DNA of 64,000 nt from Linnemannia hyalina (Eukaryota; Mortierellomycota; Mortierellomycetes; Mortierellales; Mortierellaceae), in the NCBI GenBank assembly GCA_019671135.1, contig JAHRHY010000007.1, forward strand, positions 496,001 to 560,000. Reading direction: 5' to 3'. A model generated the notes under the pieces. It was not told the origin of the DNA and did not search any database. It saw only the letters and a program-made list of their open reading frames with translations. Positions 11,101 to 21,942 of the stretch are shown here, piece after piece (the stretch's first letter is position 1; every line of letters begins with the position of its first letter). The position numbers were made by a program, and so were the translations under genes.

Positions 11101-11987
11101 CAAGTCCTTCACAAAGCTCTGGATATGAGTGTCCACGCAATACCGATGCATAAGCATTGTTGGAAGGGGAGAAAGGACAAGTGGTCAGCGAATTGTTTTT
11201 GTTGCTCAAGCCCGTTGTATCTTTCATGTTTCCCTCTTATCCCGTATCGTGCAAGGAGAATAAATTGAGGAGAATGAGAGGGTGGTGGGAGTACAAAAGA
11301 GAGTTTTCGTTTCTTTTTGTCTTTGCGGTGATCTGCCAACTTACATAGTAGAGTCGTCGCTGTTCCAATAGCACACTGTCCCATCGTGTCTTGTCCAGGG
11401 GTAGGTAGCGAAGTAGAATCTATATGTGAGGACATGGGAGGTATAACTCGTGTTAGAACAAAGGTTGTCAATAAGTCGTCGCTGCTGGTTGGCAGGGTGT
11501 CATGATAGCAATTGAGTAAGCGCTATATCATCGCTGAGACGAAGAAGGACGCAGAAAGAAGAGGCAGAGAAGGGCCACTTGCCTTCCAACATGTCTGTCG
11601 AAGACCAGGCTTGTCAGGGATGCCTATTGTTATCATTAACAAGGATGCGCAAGGTTGCAGTAGCTTGTGTCAGTCCTATCATTCCGATAGACAAAAATAG
11701 CTTGAAAAGGAGCAATGGGTATGACTAGCTTACTTACCTCCGAAGCAGAGTTCCTTGAATTCCTTGAGACTAATGGTCTGGCCGTCGTCTGGGTCCAGAT
11801 ATCTCTCGAATCGGGATATTCTATGCGATGAATGGGCGTGAGTTCTCGATTGTATGGTGTTTATGGTTGCTGGTGAAGTGGAGGGCAAAGTGGCAGGTCC
11901 TGATCGAGGCTGAAGTGAAATAATAGCTTTGCAAAAGAACGTAGTTCACAGTGACTGAGTTGGCTACCTTGCGATGTAGGACTCCAT
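8168..11987 (-). CDS. TBC1D13-like Rab GTPase-activating protein
   Basis: Accelerates GTP hydrolysis by a Rab protein; TBC1D13 acts on Rab35 in animals. Eight exons: 11987-11968, 11820-11738, 11623-11583, 11419-11345, 11118-9720, 9618-9279, 9154-9097, 8962-8168; phases agree and the total is 936 aa. N-terminus MESYIARISRFERYLD, then GIPDKPGLRQTCWK, LRYLPLDKTRWDSVLLEQRR and SFVKDLIVEPELGEADF follow TBC1D13 closely. The catalytic Arg finger is in LEQIDKDVRRTLPD and the Gln finger in ILFIYAKLNPGVGYVQGMNE; PEYYSFRWLTVLCTQEF ends the core. Human TBC1D13 is about 400 aa. The extra length is a low-complexity Ser/Thr/Pro insert of about 400 aa between the two fingers and a Ser/Asn/Gly-rich tail of about 240 aa. 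Intron 3 (11582-11420) starts with GC rather than GT. Confidence 0.9.
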
Positions 11988-12016
11988 GTCGAATGAAAGT
12001 GACGAATGAAAGTGAC

Positions 12017-12056
12017 GAATGAATGAATGAATGAATGAATGAATGAATGAATGAAT
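12017..12056. repeat. (GAAT)10 microsatellite in the TBC gene leader
   Basis: Ten perfect tetranucleotide copies lie 30-69 bp upstream of the inferred TBC1D13-like ATG. They follow a 13-bp tandem pair that ends in the same GAAT phase, so the array probably grew out of that unit. Confidence 0.95.
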
Positions 12057-12936
12057 AAAGAGTGAATGAGAGCGTGGAAAAAAGAGAAAGGCAGGGCCAA
12101 GGTGGACAAGGTGTGGTGAGAATAAATAAAGAAGGGACGAAGAGGGAAGAAGGAAGAGAGGAAAGAGAAGAAAGAGAGAGAGAGCTGGTTCGCTGTCCAA
12201 GTCTCTCTTTCTCCCTCGCTTCCTCTACACATATAAACACGCAGACACATACAAACAATGCATACATTCACATCCACACTCTTCGATTCTCCCTATTCGC
12301 TCTCCTTTCTCCTTCGTCTGTCTCCTTTTCTTCCTCTCTTTGTTTGTTGTTGTCAGGACGCACATCTACTCAACACGCAACAATTCCACGTTTTTCCTCC
12401 CTCTCACTCTCCTCTCTCATACATATCTCCAATCCCCACTCGTCCTCGACTCTCCTGAAAGAAAACAAAAAAACGTGCATCTTCAGTTGCAATGGCTTGA
12501 CTGTTGAAGATGTGTATCTGTCAATGTATGCCTTCGTTTCGGTTCGTTTCGTCTTTGCATAGCCCTCTCCCTTTTGACCAATTGAGCGAAATGCGATCTA
12601 TTTTTTGTTCAGCAAAAGAAGGAAAGGGCAAAGCAAAAATGATAACATGAACGAGAGCCTTCATTCGGCGTGCATTATTAGTATGTACCCATTATTGGGC
12701 ATTTAGGTCATGGATGTGTTCGACATGGTGTTATTTACCCGTCTCCGCCCAGTATTATTATGTTGAGCAAATTGCTCCCTGAACGGTCAACCGCCCGGCA
12801 CAGTCCCGTTGGTAAATAGGATCGGGTACGTTTATGGTTGTTGACAAGCCTGTTGTTTGTTTTGCTCCAATGCTTTGAATTAGTAGCAGGACCTGCAAGA
12901 AGGAGCTTTGTATCAGTCAGCCTTTTTTAACCTTGA

Positions 12937-12942
12937 ACGCGT
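12937..12942. promoter_or_regulatory. MCB box (ACGCGT) upstream of the MBP1-like gene
   Basis: ACGCGT is the MluI cell-cycle box bound by the APSES domain of Mbp1 in MBF. It lies 489 bp upstream of ATG 13431. By itself a 6-mer is weak evidence; the second site supports it. Confidence 0.5.
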
Positions 12943-13196
12943 TTCTCTGCGCAGATCAGGCACAGTCGCCCACTCAAATAAAGGGGGGGGGGAGAGAGAG
13001 AGAGAAAGAAAGAGAGAGAGAGAGAAACCCTTAATCAAAAAATTATGTGCTCTCTCCTTTGCACAGTTGACCCTTTCTTTTCTCTCCTCTCCACAACCGC
13101 GAAAACACAACCTGGCCAGGGTCGACTCTTTTCTTTTTTTTTTTTTCAATTCGACGACACGACACGGCAACCAAACACGACAACAAACACAATCGA

Positions 13197-13204
13197 GACG
13201 CGTC
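13197..13204. promoter_or_regulatory. Palindromic MCB box (GACGCGTC) upstream of the MBP1-like gene
   Basis: An 8-bp perfect palindrome containing the full MCB core lies 227 bp before the start codon of a gene encoding an MCB-binding type protein. This suggests autoregulation by MBF (inference). Confidence 0.55.
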
Positions 13205-13430
13205 CCATCCCTTCTCTTTTTCTCTTTTATTTCTCACAAGCAACACCTTCTCCTCCTCCTCCTCTTCTTCTTCTTCGTCTACTTCGCACACGCTTATACT
13301 TTCATCCAGAAGGAATAGCAACACCAGACAGTCTACCCGACAAACAGGAAGAAAACCATCATCAACGTCTCGAATCACTCTCACGACAGCAACAAAAAAA
13401 CAAACAGCAAATACTCAGCGAAACACTGCC

Positions 13431-15957
13431 ATGGCTAGCGACATCTACACCGCCGTGTACTCGGGAGTCCCCGTCTACGAAGTCATGTGTCGTGGAATCG
13501 CCGTGATGAGACGTAAGCAGGACTCGTACCTCAACGCAACACAAATCCTCAAGGTCGCCGGTATCGAAAAGGGACGCCGGACCAAAATTCTCGAACGCGA
13601 GATCCTCCCAGGCGAGCACGAGAAGATTCAAGGCGGTTATGGCAAATACCAGGGCACCTGGTAAGTCACTTTTACGTGTTCTTTTTGTTGGAAGTATGTG
13701 TGCTCTTTTTGGTACAGAGGCTCGAGCTAACAGCGTTACCTTTTATTTGTTGCGAATAGGGTCCCGTTTCAGAGGGGGAAGGATTTGGCAAAGCAGTACG
13801 AGGTCGAACCGTTCTTACGCGCGCTGTTTGAATATGACGTCCTGAAAGGCGAAGTCGACACGGTCACCCCAACAAAGGAAATGGCCCTCATGGCCCAGAA
13901 ATCAAAGGATATTGCCATCGCCAAAGCAGCAGCCTCGCCCCGACAAAGCCCCGCCAAGCGGGCTCGTAGTTCCTCTGCCAAACCAGGCGCTGCTGGCGGC
14001 TCTCAGACATTCAGCACAGCTTCGATGACACCATCACCTCTTCATCCATCCTTCAATGCACCCTCACCGTCTATCCCACCCTCACCCCAGTGGCCTGTCG
14101 ACAACGCTACGCCAGTCCGTAAGCGGCCCAAGATTCACTCGCCTGCTCAGCGATACGACCGCGACTTTACACCCGAGCAGGAACATGGGCACAACTTACT
14201 TCATCAGCAATATCGTCATCAGCAATTTCGCCAGAACGGGAGTGGATCAAGTCTAGCACCACCACCACCACTACCACAACCACAACCAGAGGAGCCACCA
14301 TTGGAAGGCGCTGAGAGATATCGATCGATCCTGATGGCGATCTTTTTGAATGACGACACGGAGGAGATCCCGCACTTGTTGACGGACCCCACTATCCCTG
14401 AGGATCTCGACATCGACCTCGTCATTGACGATCAGGGTCATACTGCCCTTCACTGGGCTGCTGCTCTGGCTCGGATTCAGGTCTTGGAGCTCTTGGTTCA
14501 GAAGCATGCGGACGTCCGTCGGGTCAATAACAATGGCGAATCCGCGCTCATCCGCGCTGTTCTGGTGACCAACAACTATGACAAGCAGTCTTTCCCACAC
14601 CTACTCAGCATCCTCCACAGAGTCATCACAACTGTTGACCACAAGAAAAGGACCTTGTTGCACCATATCGCGATGATGGCTGGAGTGCGGGGTCGTGGGG
14701 CAGCGTCAAGGTATTACATGGAGTGTCTTTTGGAATGGATTGCTCGGAATGGAGGGGACTTCTCATCGTTGGTCGATATCCAGGACAAGAACGGAGATAC
14801 TGCTTTAACGATTGCAGCCCGTGTTGGAGATCGGTACTTGGCGAGGTTCTTGATCGATGTTGGTGCTAATCGGGAGATTGAGAACAAAGTCGGCCTTCGC
14901 GCCGGCGACTTTGGTGTCGACGACCTTGAGGTATGCACTCATTTTCACACTTGTCTTTCTACCAAGTGCTTATATGAATATAACCTTATTACCCATGAAG
15001 TAATACACGAACTAATTATTTTGCTGTATGCTTCATAAATAGCGTGGCCCATCGGAAGCGCCTTTTGTGCCACGGGCGTTTTCGACAGCACCTCCATCAA
15101 AGGAAGAGAATGGCGGGAAACGAGGCAAGGATGTCATGCATGGTAAGTTATCCACGCTGTCACTTTCAAAGTTAAACATATTCATCTTTTCAGCCACGAA
15201 ATAACATTTTTCTTGTTTTACACAAATGTGAATAGTTGTACAGAAGATGGTGGATGAGTTGGATGTAGAGTTCTCGCAGGAGATTCTGGCGCGACAGGGC
15301 CAGCTCAAGGATACCCAATCACTGCTCAGGAATGCGACCCGAGAGCTGACAGAGACGCGAAGGAGTATTATTGACTACAGGTCACAGGCGCAGCAAGTCG
15401 CAGAGGCTCAACAAAAGATCAAGAACTTGTCGCTTTCGCTCGAGGAGGAGTCTCAACGGACACGGAGCCACAAGGGATACAACAGCAAACTGCGCCCTCC
15501 TTCGGGTGAGGATATCGACCTATTGTTCAATGTCCGGAAACGCACTAATCCTGATGGGATGACGACAACTGGAGCTGTTGAGGTTGGTGGTAGTGGCGAA
15601 GATCTAAAGACGCGTGAGAGGATGGCTGAAGATGATTTGGTTCTCTTGCGGTCAAGGGTGTATGCATACCAGAAGAACGACGAGGAGCTGGCACTGGAGT
15701 TGGCTGAGACCAAATCCAAGACGTCTGCGAATGAGTTGTTGTGTAAGAAGGTCATTGCGATCTGTTGTAATATCCAGCTGGACAAGGTCGACGAAATGCT
15801 TGTCCCGTTGACGCTGGCTGTTGAGAGTGATGGTGCTAGTTTGGATCTGTCGCGTGTTGCTGGGTTCATGAGTCGGGTTAAGCAGCAAGAAGGAATGGGT
15901 ATCACTGGTTCTGCATCGTCGCTGTCTGGGGCCGTACCTTCTGCTCTGGGACCTTAG
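13431..15957 (+). CDS. MBP1: MBP1/Res-like APSES-ankyrin transcription factor (MBF subunit)
   Basis: DNA-binding subunit type of the G1/S regulator MBF. Four exons, 13431-13660, 13760-14930, 15043-15142 and 15236-15957, with consistent phases, give 740 aa. Residues ~4-105 are the APSES/KilA-N domain: [58 protein letters not shown], all close to yeast Mbp1. A Pro/Ser-rich linker with KRARSS and RKRPKIHSP follows as likely nuclear localisation signals, then a Gln/Pro tract. Ankyrin repeats begin at [20 protein letters not shown] (~residue 230) and continue through [22 protein letters not shown] and [20 protein letters not shown]. The C-terminal 250 residues are coiled-coil-like ([20 protein letters not shown]), where Mbp1 binds Swi6. 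Clear Mbp1/Swi4 family member; which paralogue it is cannot be settled here. Confidence 0.95.
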
Positions 15958-16308
15958 TGTAGTCGGGGTTGAGGCCCAAAGGGCGTTTTATATTTCTTGT
16001 ATCATAATTTTCTTTCTTTGCAATAACAACACCAACGAACCATTGTTCTAAATCCTTGACATCTGCTTTGACCTATCGCTCTTTGCTTTGTAGCCATTCA
16101 GGGTGAAGTTTCAGGTATGGGTTGGGACAGTGAAGTTGAGCATCATTTTGATGTTCAGCTTGCAAAAAATTTGGCTCTTTTTCTCTCTCTCTCACTTCTC
16201 TTTCTTTCTTCTTCATTTCCGCACACAGAAAACAGAAACACGAACACACATTAACAACACCGTTCATACCCAAACAGCAAACAGCAAACAGTAAAACAGC
16301 AAACAAGC

Positions 16309-16874
16309 ATGAACCACCACCTCGACAACAACCACCAACAGTTGCAGCAGCTTCAGAACCGACGTACCTTGACGAACACTCCTGCTACTCGTCATCGCCC
16401 CCACGTCCCAAACATCAACAACATCCATGAGAATGAACTAGCAGATGGACGTAATCTTATCCAGGGGATGCTCACCCAGATCAAGGAGGTGTGTGTCCAA
16501 CGTACACAAGCACTCGAACAAACACAAAAGCAAGCTTATTTTATTTCGTTTGTTTGTCATTCGATAATGCAAACAAAGACAACGTTCACTCACAACCCCT
16601 ACTTTTCTTATCTCGCATATGTCGTCTTTGATAGCTGTACAAGGATGTGATCACCTTGACAGAGGAGCGCAACCAGCTCAAGATCGACTATGCAGTCCTC
16701 CAGAGGGAGACTTCAGACCTCAAACGACAGGTCGCCAACTTTCAAACGATGGAGCAACAGCGTCAGAAGGCCGAGGAGGACAAACGTAAGGTTGCGCCTG
16801 TTCAGAGTGCGATGAAGGGGTTGACACTTCACCTTGAAAGCTCACAGGAGCGTGTAACAGGAGAAAGAAGGTGA
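16309..16874 (+). CDS. Small coiled-coil protein of unknown function
   Basis: Two exons, 16309-16488 and 16635-16874, joined in phase 0 (AAG GAG|GTGTGT ... GATAG|CTG TAC), encode 139 aa. The N-terminal third is Gln/Asn/His-rich (NHHLDNNHQQLQQLQNRR). From about residue 45 there is a continuous predicted helix with heptad spacing: LIQGMLTQIKELYKDVITL, NQLKIDYAVLQRETSDL, QVANFQTMEQQRQKAEED. The splice restores an uninterrupted heptad pattern, which supports the model. I do not recognise the family. It follows the MBP1-like gene by 350 bp on the same strand; since the MBP1 C-terminus is also coiled-coil, a physical partnership is possible but purely speculative. Confidence 0.6.
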
Positions 16875-18436
16875 AGTTGTAAGCTCGGGGACACTCTCGT
16901 TGGCCTTCAAGGGTTGCCCTTCGACGCCTCTTTTTTTTTCTTCTCTTTCTATTCCGATGACATTGATACCCTTTGCACTGTTCCCTTTACTCCCTTTCTC
17001 TGTTACCCCTCGTGCGTTACTATTCTCCCCTTTGTTCTTCCTGACTAGGCTCATTGCTACTTTTATTGTAAAGACTTTAGTACCTTTGTTCTTCAAAAAA
17101 AAAAGAAACTTACAAATAAACCAATCCTTCTGCGAAGTACATACAAAGAGGGAGGTGGGAGGAGGGGAAGGGTGAAGAAAAGAAAGAAAGGAAGAAAGGA
17201 AGGAGGAAAGAGGGTGTGAAAGGACGAAGAAGGAAAGAAAGGAGATCCAACTCCAACAACATTGCGGACGAAATTCTCGACCGAGCAAACAAGTGGTAGC
17301 CAGCCAGGTCATTGTCCGTTTCCGCGAATTGAAGACCATTGCTCGCTTCACTTTTCGCGTTTTCCTCAATCCTCAATATCCGTATCGCGTCCTGGGAACT
17401 TACGGCCAAATCCTATCGCCGCTTTTATGGTGACTCGATTTCATGACACGTGTCCTTACTGGCATTCCAGTCTCCAGTACAGGAACAATCCAGGAAGGTC
17501 AAATAAAGTCTTCGCCATTGAGACTTGACAAACCCCTCGAACCAAATTCGAGGCAGTTGAAAATGTGTCCAGAGATCGTCGTCGCCTAGAGCTCAACACA
17601 AAATGGACCAAACGAAAATGGGAATCCGCCATTGCCCCCTATTTTCAATTGCCCATAACCCCTGTAAACGGCCCATTTCACAGACCGAAGTGTCATCACG
17701 GCAGTCCGAGCTCAAAACCATTTTCAATCGTCTGTTACCCCCAACAGCCACCTTAATCGCCCCCTGCCACATCAAATGCTATCTTAAACTCGGGCTTCTG
17801 CCAGTAGAGCAACTCACACCTGGACTTGCCACATTAAACATCGTGGTAATCGGGTCGGTCGTAACAGATTGGTTAGAGTGACCATGATGATCCTGATTGC
17901 ATACCCGCGCAATTTTTTAGGATGGTCATCCTAATCCTATAGGCCCTTTTGACCTCATCCTCCCAACAACATCAAAAATGGCCAACGGTTGCCAGAGTCA
18001 GCCCCCAAGTTGAGAAAGAAAGGCTTTTGTAATAAAAGATGCCCGTGTTTATTCCTTTGAGTCTTATTCCTATAGTACTTTAACTTGGTGTCAGAAGACC
18101 TCGCTTCAATGAAAAGTAAGTGTGATCGAATGATCAAGTTATCTTGTCCGTGATATCGTCCATGTCTTGTGCCTGTTTGTATTTGAGGGGAATAGCATCC
18201 TGTCATCGCTAAGAAAAACAAAGGAGGAAAAGAAGAGACGCGAGGTTCGGAAGACTCCACTTAACACAAATCCAGTCAGCTCTACCACAACTGCCTCTGT
18301 CCCCTCCGTTGGTCCCCATAGACACGATCAAGACAAACAGCGTGGTCGTTTCTCATCTTGGTCCCTGTCCCCTTCGGTACACCGAAATAACCTCTTCAGA
18401 CCCATTAGCAAGACTTCCCGACGTGTGTTTGCCAAA
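16875..18436. other. Gene-poor stretch
   Basis: No gene was recognised. It contains T/C-rich DNA after the coiled-coil gene, GGAAA-rich purine tracts near 17150-17245, a GACACGTGTC palindrome near 17446-17455, a short hairpin with CCTCGAA/TTCGAGG arms near 17536-17554 and a 14-bp palindrome AGGATGGTCATCCT near 17920-17933. Confidence 0.5.
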
Positions 18437-19640
18437 GAACCTATGAAGCCACACCCTTCTCACATGATACTCGTTGTAATCAGTTTTGATCAAACTCGAA
18501 TGAGCGGCAAGAGATACCACTTCAACGTGCGAAAAGCGAGCCCTACGATTTTCGAAGCGTGCCAACGATTACAATAGCGCCTCATCAAGGTCGGCTTGAC
18601 GGACATTCGTCGCCATCCGGTCCCAACAACCCCCTTTCATATTTCAGTCCAGTAGCAGGTGTCTTGCGTGTGGAAATATCAGCGTCGATGTATCTCAATG
18701 ACACCAGTTTCCGCCAATAGGTCAAGGTATGAGAGGATACCATGGCAGTAATGAGTGCACTTCTGCAGGGTCGGGGTACTCTCCTCTTGTGCTGCTGAAT
18801 AGTATCGTCGCTGATGATGGTGGATGCTGGCTGTCGCCCTATATCCGAGAAATGAAGGACCTTAGGCGCGTGTAGCAAAATGAAGGTCATGTCGGGGCGA
18901 GCAAGGAAAAAAACGAGGTGGTTAGTCAACAGGAACAGGAATGAGCAAACTCACCTCTGGTCATCCCGGCAGACTGATCTACAAGTGATCATTCCCAAGT
19001 GATGGTTACTTGATTGGTGGTTTCAGTTTATTTGTCTCAGATTCACACATCATCCAATAACAATGCAAAGAGAAGAGGAAAAGAGAGGTTAGAAAGCCGT
19101 TATCAAGCACAAATACATGCAGCGCTACCCTGATAGTCTCCATCCTCCAGCTAATTCCCAGGAGACCTGGAACAAAACAATTACTTAGGGTCATCTTCTT
19201 CATTTTGTTCCCTGTCCGTTCAGAGCACCGGTCCACACCCCCCAATTTCGCCCTATCTGACACAGGACAATATCTTAAGTCGCCAGGAACTCCAAAGAAG
19301 CAACCTCCTTCACATGGTATATCTCACAGGCACCTTTGACCAAACTCGAATGCGTTGCAAGGGTTACACCACTTCAACGTGAAGGAAATATACATCGAGC
19401 AGAATCGAGACAGACAAGTGGTTCCCCCCCGCCGTTGGCAATATTCCACAAACAGCACGTTTTGCAGTCCCTCCAACAAGCCCTCATATGAGGCGTTCTT
19501 GTTGATTATACCAAGTCATGGCGCATAGTGGAAGAGTTTGGTACATAGCACAGTTCAAAGACACCAGTTCTTGCAAACTAGCCGATAAAGAAGGATACCA
19601 CCATGATGGAATTGTATGCAATTAAGAAAGAGTCGAGTAC
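18437..19640. repeat. Two diverged direct copies of a ~350-bp unit
   Basis: Copy A is about 18437-18800 and copy B about 19283-19640. Aligned by eye they share, in the same order, a CACATG(A/G)TAT word, TTTGA(T/C)CAAACTCGAATG, ACCACTTCAACGTG, GACACCAGTT and GGATACCA, separated by unlike sequence. The similarity is interrupted, so the duplication is old. On the minus strand the shared block could be a degraded leucine-rich-repeat type coding region, as F-box genes of this type sit nearby, but frames are broken. No intact gene was seen in 18.4-20.1 kb. Confidence 0.5.
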
Positions 19641-20139
19641 TTTCCTTTGAGGTTCGAGGCCGTGTAGTGTGCTAAAGGATGGCGATGGCAATGGGTAGCG
19701 AAAACGAGTGCGGCAGTAGAAAACTAGATTCGAAGGGTAACAATGTCGATTGCAATTGAATGCAACCTTGATTCTGTGAATGGAGCGAGGGATTAGTTAA
19801 GTAATGGGTGGAGTGGAGGAGGAATGAGAATAATGAGATGAGAGGGAGGAGAGAGAGAGAAGGCGAAGAAAGGAATAAGAGATAGAGTAGAGAAGGCAAA
19901 GGAAGGGAAGATGTAATGGAAGAGGAGAAGGAAAAAGGGGAAGAAGGGGGAAACGCTGGAAGGGCAAGGAGGAAGTAAGAAGAAGAGTGTGGGAACAAAA
20001 AGGAGGAAGAAAGATGTAATAATTTTTCAAGGGTGCCGCAGCGGTAGCATGTGACATCGAAGAGACAAACAGGCAAACACAAAGAACAACCCAGCAAAGA
20101 AATGGTTATCAATGAAAGGATTTTGTGCAAATGCCACGC
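19641..20139. other. Purine-rich spacer without a gene
   Basis: Plus-strand GGA/GAA-rich tract, densest at 19800-20010. Its minus-strand open frames are low-complexity Ser/Leu/Pro and lack domain features. Confidence 0.5.
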
Positions 20140-20545
20140 TCGCTCAGAAGCTCAGAACCGGTCAACCCAGTTCTGCCAACCACCGATAAACATCGGTCTT
20201 GTCAACATCCTGCAATGGTTGGGGATACAGGTACGTCAGTCAAGCCAGTACCATCTTTAAGATCATATGAAGTTCGTCAAAGATCCATGCCTGTCGTCCT
20301 ACGGAGAGTCCAAGGCGCTGAGGTTGGTAAGTTAGTTTAAGCATCCGATCCTGCCATGAAAGTGTGATCCAAGTCGGGACTTTTGACCGTAAGAGAGCGA
20401 AGGTACCGCATCTGGCTAAGTTGCTCATACGTAACTTGCCAAATCCGTTGGCAGTCCTGATGAGTGGCGGCGATGAATGGGTCAATGTCGATCTCAATCC
20501 AGAGCTCCTCGACCTGTGGCGCTGGGTTGCTGTCCAATGACGAAC
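20140..20545 (-). pseudogene. Truncated inverted copy of the 3' part of the F-box gene
   Basis: Read on the minus strand it encodes PAPQVEELWIEIDIDPFIAA, RIWQVTYEQLSQMRYLRS and LTVKSPDLDHTFMAG, almost identical to the C-terminal region of the F-box protein at 21943-24282 (PAPQVEELWIEIYIDPFIAA and so on). Homology corresponds to about 23900-24265 of that gene. The frame breaks after the DLDH region, and matching DNA continues (CAGGCATGGATCTTTGACGA-type stretch) in another frame. The 5' three quarters, including the F-box, are missing; the copy stops abruptly near 20540. It is a pseudogene fragment facing its parent. Confidence 0.85.
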
Positions 20546-21300
20546 GGAAAATAACGGCAATGTTGGTTTGGCTGGACGGGTGGGGAAAAAAATAGAGAGA
20601 GAGAGAGTAGCCGAACAAGATTTACGGTACGCTTCTTTTGTAGAAAAAGACACATATGGCCAATGGTAGTCCGAGAAGGCGAGAAAAAGGACAAAAAGGT
20701 TATTATTGCTTCGCCCATAAGGATCGATAGTCGTGACGGTGAACCATGTCTGCCTGTTCCTGAGACTCCTCCTCTCTTTGTCTTTCTACGCTGCTATCCT
20801 TTCCACGACTCGCCAGCCCTAATCCACCTTAATCATCTCTCTGCAGATTCATCGCCTTCAACAAAAAACAAAGGTGAATGCGGGAACAGGTCATTACTGG
20901 TTACTTTTATTCAACCCTCGGTAACATCACCAGCACCCATCACCCACAACCTCAATAACCCTAAAAACCCTCGCCCAAGTGCTGCGTTTTGAGGGGTTGC
21001 TTTTGTTCACTCGCCCTCCTCCCTCTCTGTCCTTCTCTTTTTCTCAGAAAGCAGATTAGCCGTGTTTTTTTTTGCAACAAATAAAGAAGCCTGTTTGTGT
21101 GTCAAACCGTGTGTGTTGCAGCTGCCATTATTGCCCACTCTATTTCTTTTCTTTTTGTACCAGCTTTATTCTGGCCTCAGTTGCCATGTCGCCTGTCTTC
21201 GTCTGCGGTGATGTGCTTGAGGCAGGACCTTGATGCTAGTTTAGTCAAGGACATTCTCCTTGTCTTGTTGTGTAGGCATTACCTTACTCTAGATAGCCAC

Positions 21301-21303
<3 letters not shown>

Positions 21304-21354
<51 letters not shown>
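21304..21354. repeat. (TC)n dinucleotide microsatellite
   Basis: About 25 uninterrupted CT units, running into a short CTAA tetranucleotide array. Confidence 0.95.
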
Positions 21355-21355
<1 letters not shown>

Positions 21356-21473
21356 ACTAACTAACTATCTATCTCCCTGTTTTTTTTCCCACCCGGCCGA
21401 GTCCTTGTCCAAACCGACATTGCCCTTATTTTTTTTCCATTCGTTATCAGACGAGACTGTTTTTTCTCATGAC

Positions 21474-21605
21474 AGACAGACAGGCAGACAGACATACACA
21501 CAGACACACAGACAGACAGAGAGTCAGTCAGATAGACAGGCAGACAGAGGGGCAAATAGAGAGTCAGTCCAGATAGACAGACAGAGAGTCAACCAGAGAC
21601 ACAGA
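21474..21605. repeat. Degenerate GACA-type tandem repeat
   Basis: Repeated GACAGACAG/GGCAGACAG words with CACACAGACA interruptions and three spaced AGAGAGTCA words. Confidence 0.8.
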
Positions 21606-21942
21606 CACTTGCGCCTCAATGAAAAGTGAAAAGAACCCTCGCGGTATAAAAAACCAACGGCCCTTTCCATTCATGTTTTTCTTTCTTTCCGTTCTTTTCT
21701 TTTCTTTTCTTTTCTTTCTTCACCATTCCTCCCCACAATAGCTCTCTTGAGTCTTCCTTACCTTCTTTTAGTCTTCAAAGTTGGATACTGCCATTTACCG
21801 TCAGTAAAAGACTCAATTCATTCTCTTTATCAGCACCACTCATATCCTTTCTCTAATTCACCTACAACCCCGCCGTTCATCACTGAACGTCTTCAACTGC
21901 TATATTCATCCACCCCCCATTCCCTCATATCCATATTTGCCA

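Larger units (their letters stand above)
11988..13430. promoter_or_regulatory. Divergent promoter region, TBC1D13-like / MBP1-like
   Basis: This 1.4-kb region separates two genes pointing away from each other. Next to the TBC start it has two copies of a 13-bp unit (11991-12003, 12004-12016) followed by a GAAT microsatellite. It continues with purine/pyrimidine-rich tracts at 12120-12190 and 12985-13025 and a pyrimidine-rich leader with CTC/CTT runs before the MBP1 ATG. Two MCB boxes lie on the MBP1 side. Open frames in the CT tracts are low-complexity and not credible genes. Confidence 0.6.
20546..21942. other. Upstream region of the F-box gene with microsatellites
   Basis: Contains a (TC)n array at 21304-21354 followed by CTAA units to about 21370, and a degenerate GACA/GGCA-type tandem tract at about 21474-21605. 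A TATAAAAAA word near 21646 lies 297 bp before the F-box ATG and could serve as a TATA box. A TTTTC-repeat tract follows at 21695-21720. No gene was recognised between the pseudogene fragment and the F-box gene. Confidence 0.6.

Noticed and set aside
11118..11157. An ATG at 11157 giving MLMHRYCVDTHIQ as the start of the TBC protein, or a non-AG splice acceptor just before it
   Set aside because: The canonical CAG at 11121-11119 restores the frame exactly (LYY|SFVKDLIVEPE), matching TBC1D13, and upstream exons continue the conserved N-terminus. The ATG lies in the intron.
11821..12562. Overlapping open frames in CT/GA-rich DNA, including SFIHSFIHSFIHS repeats
   Set aside because: The repeat is the translated (GAAT)n array; the region is the leader/promoter between two divergent genes.
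19672..20130. A 152-codon minus-strand frame in purine-rich DNA
   Set aside because: Composed mainly of Ser/Leu/Pro/Phe from a GGA-rich tract; no motif and no start context.
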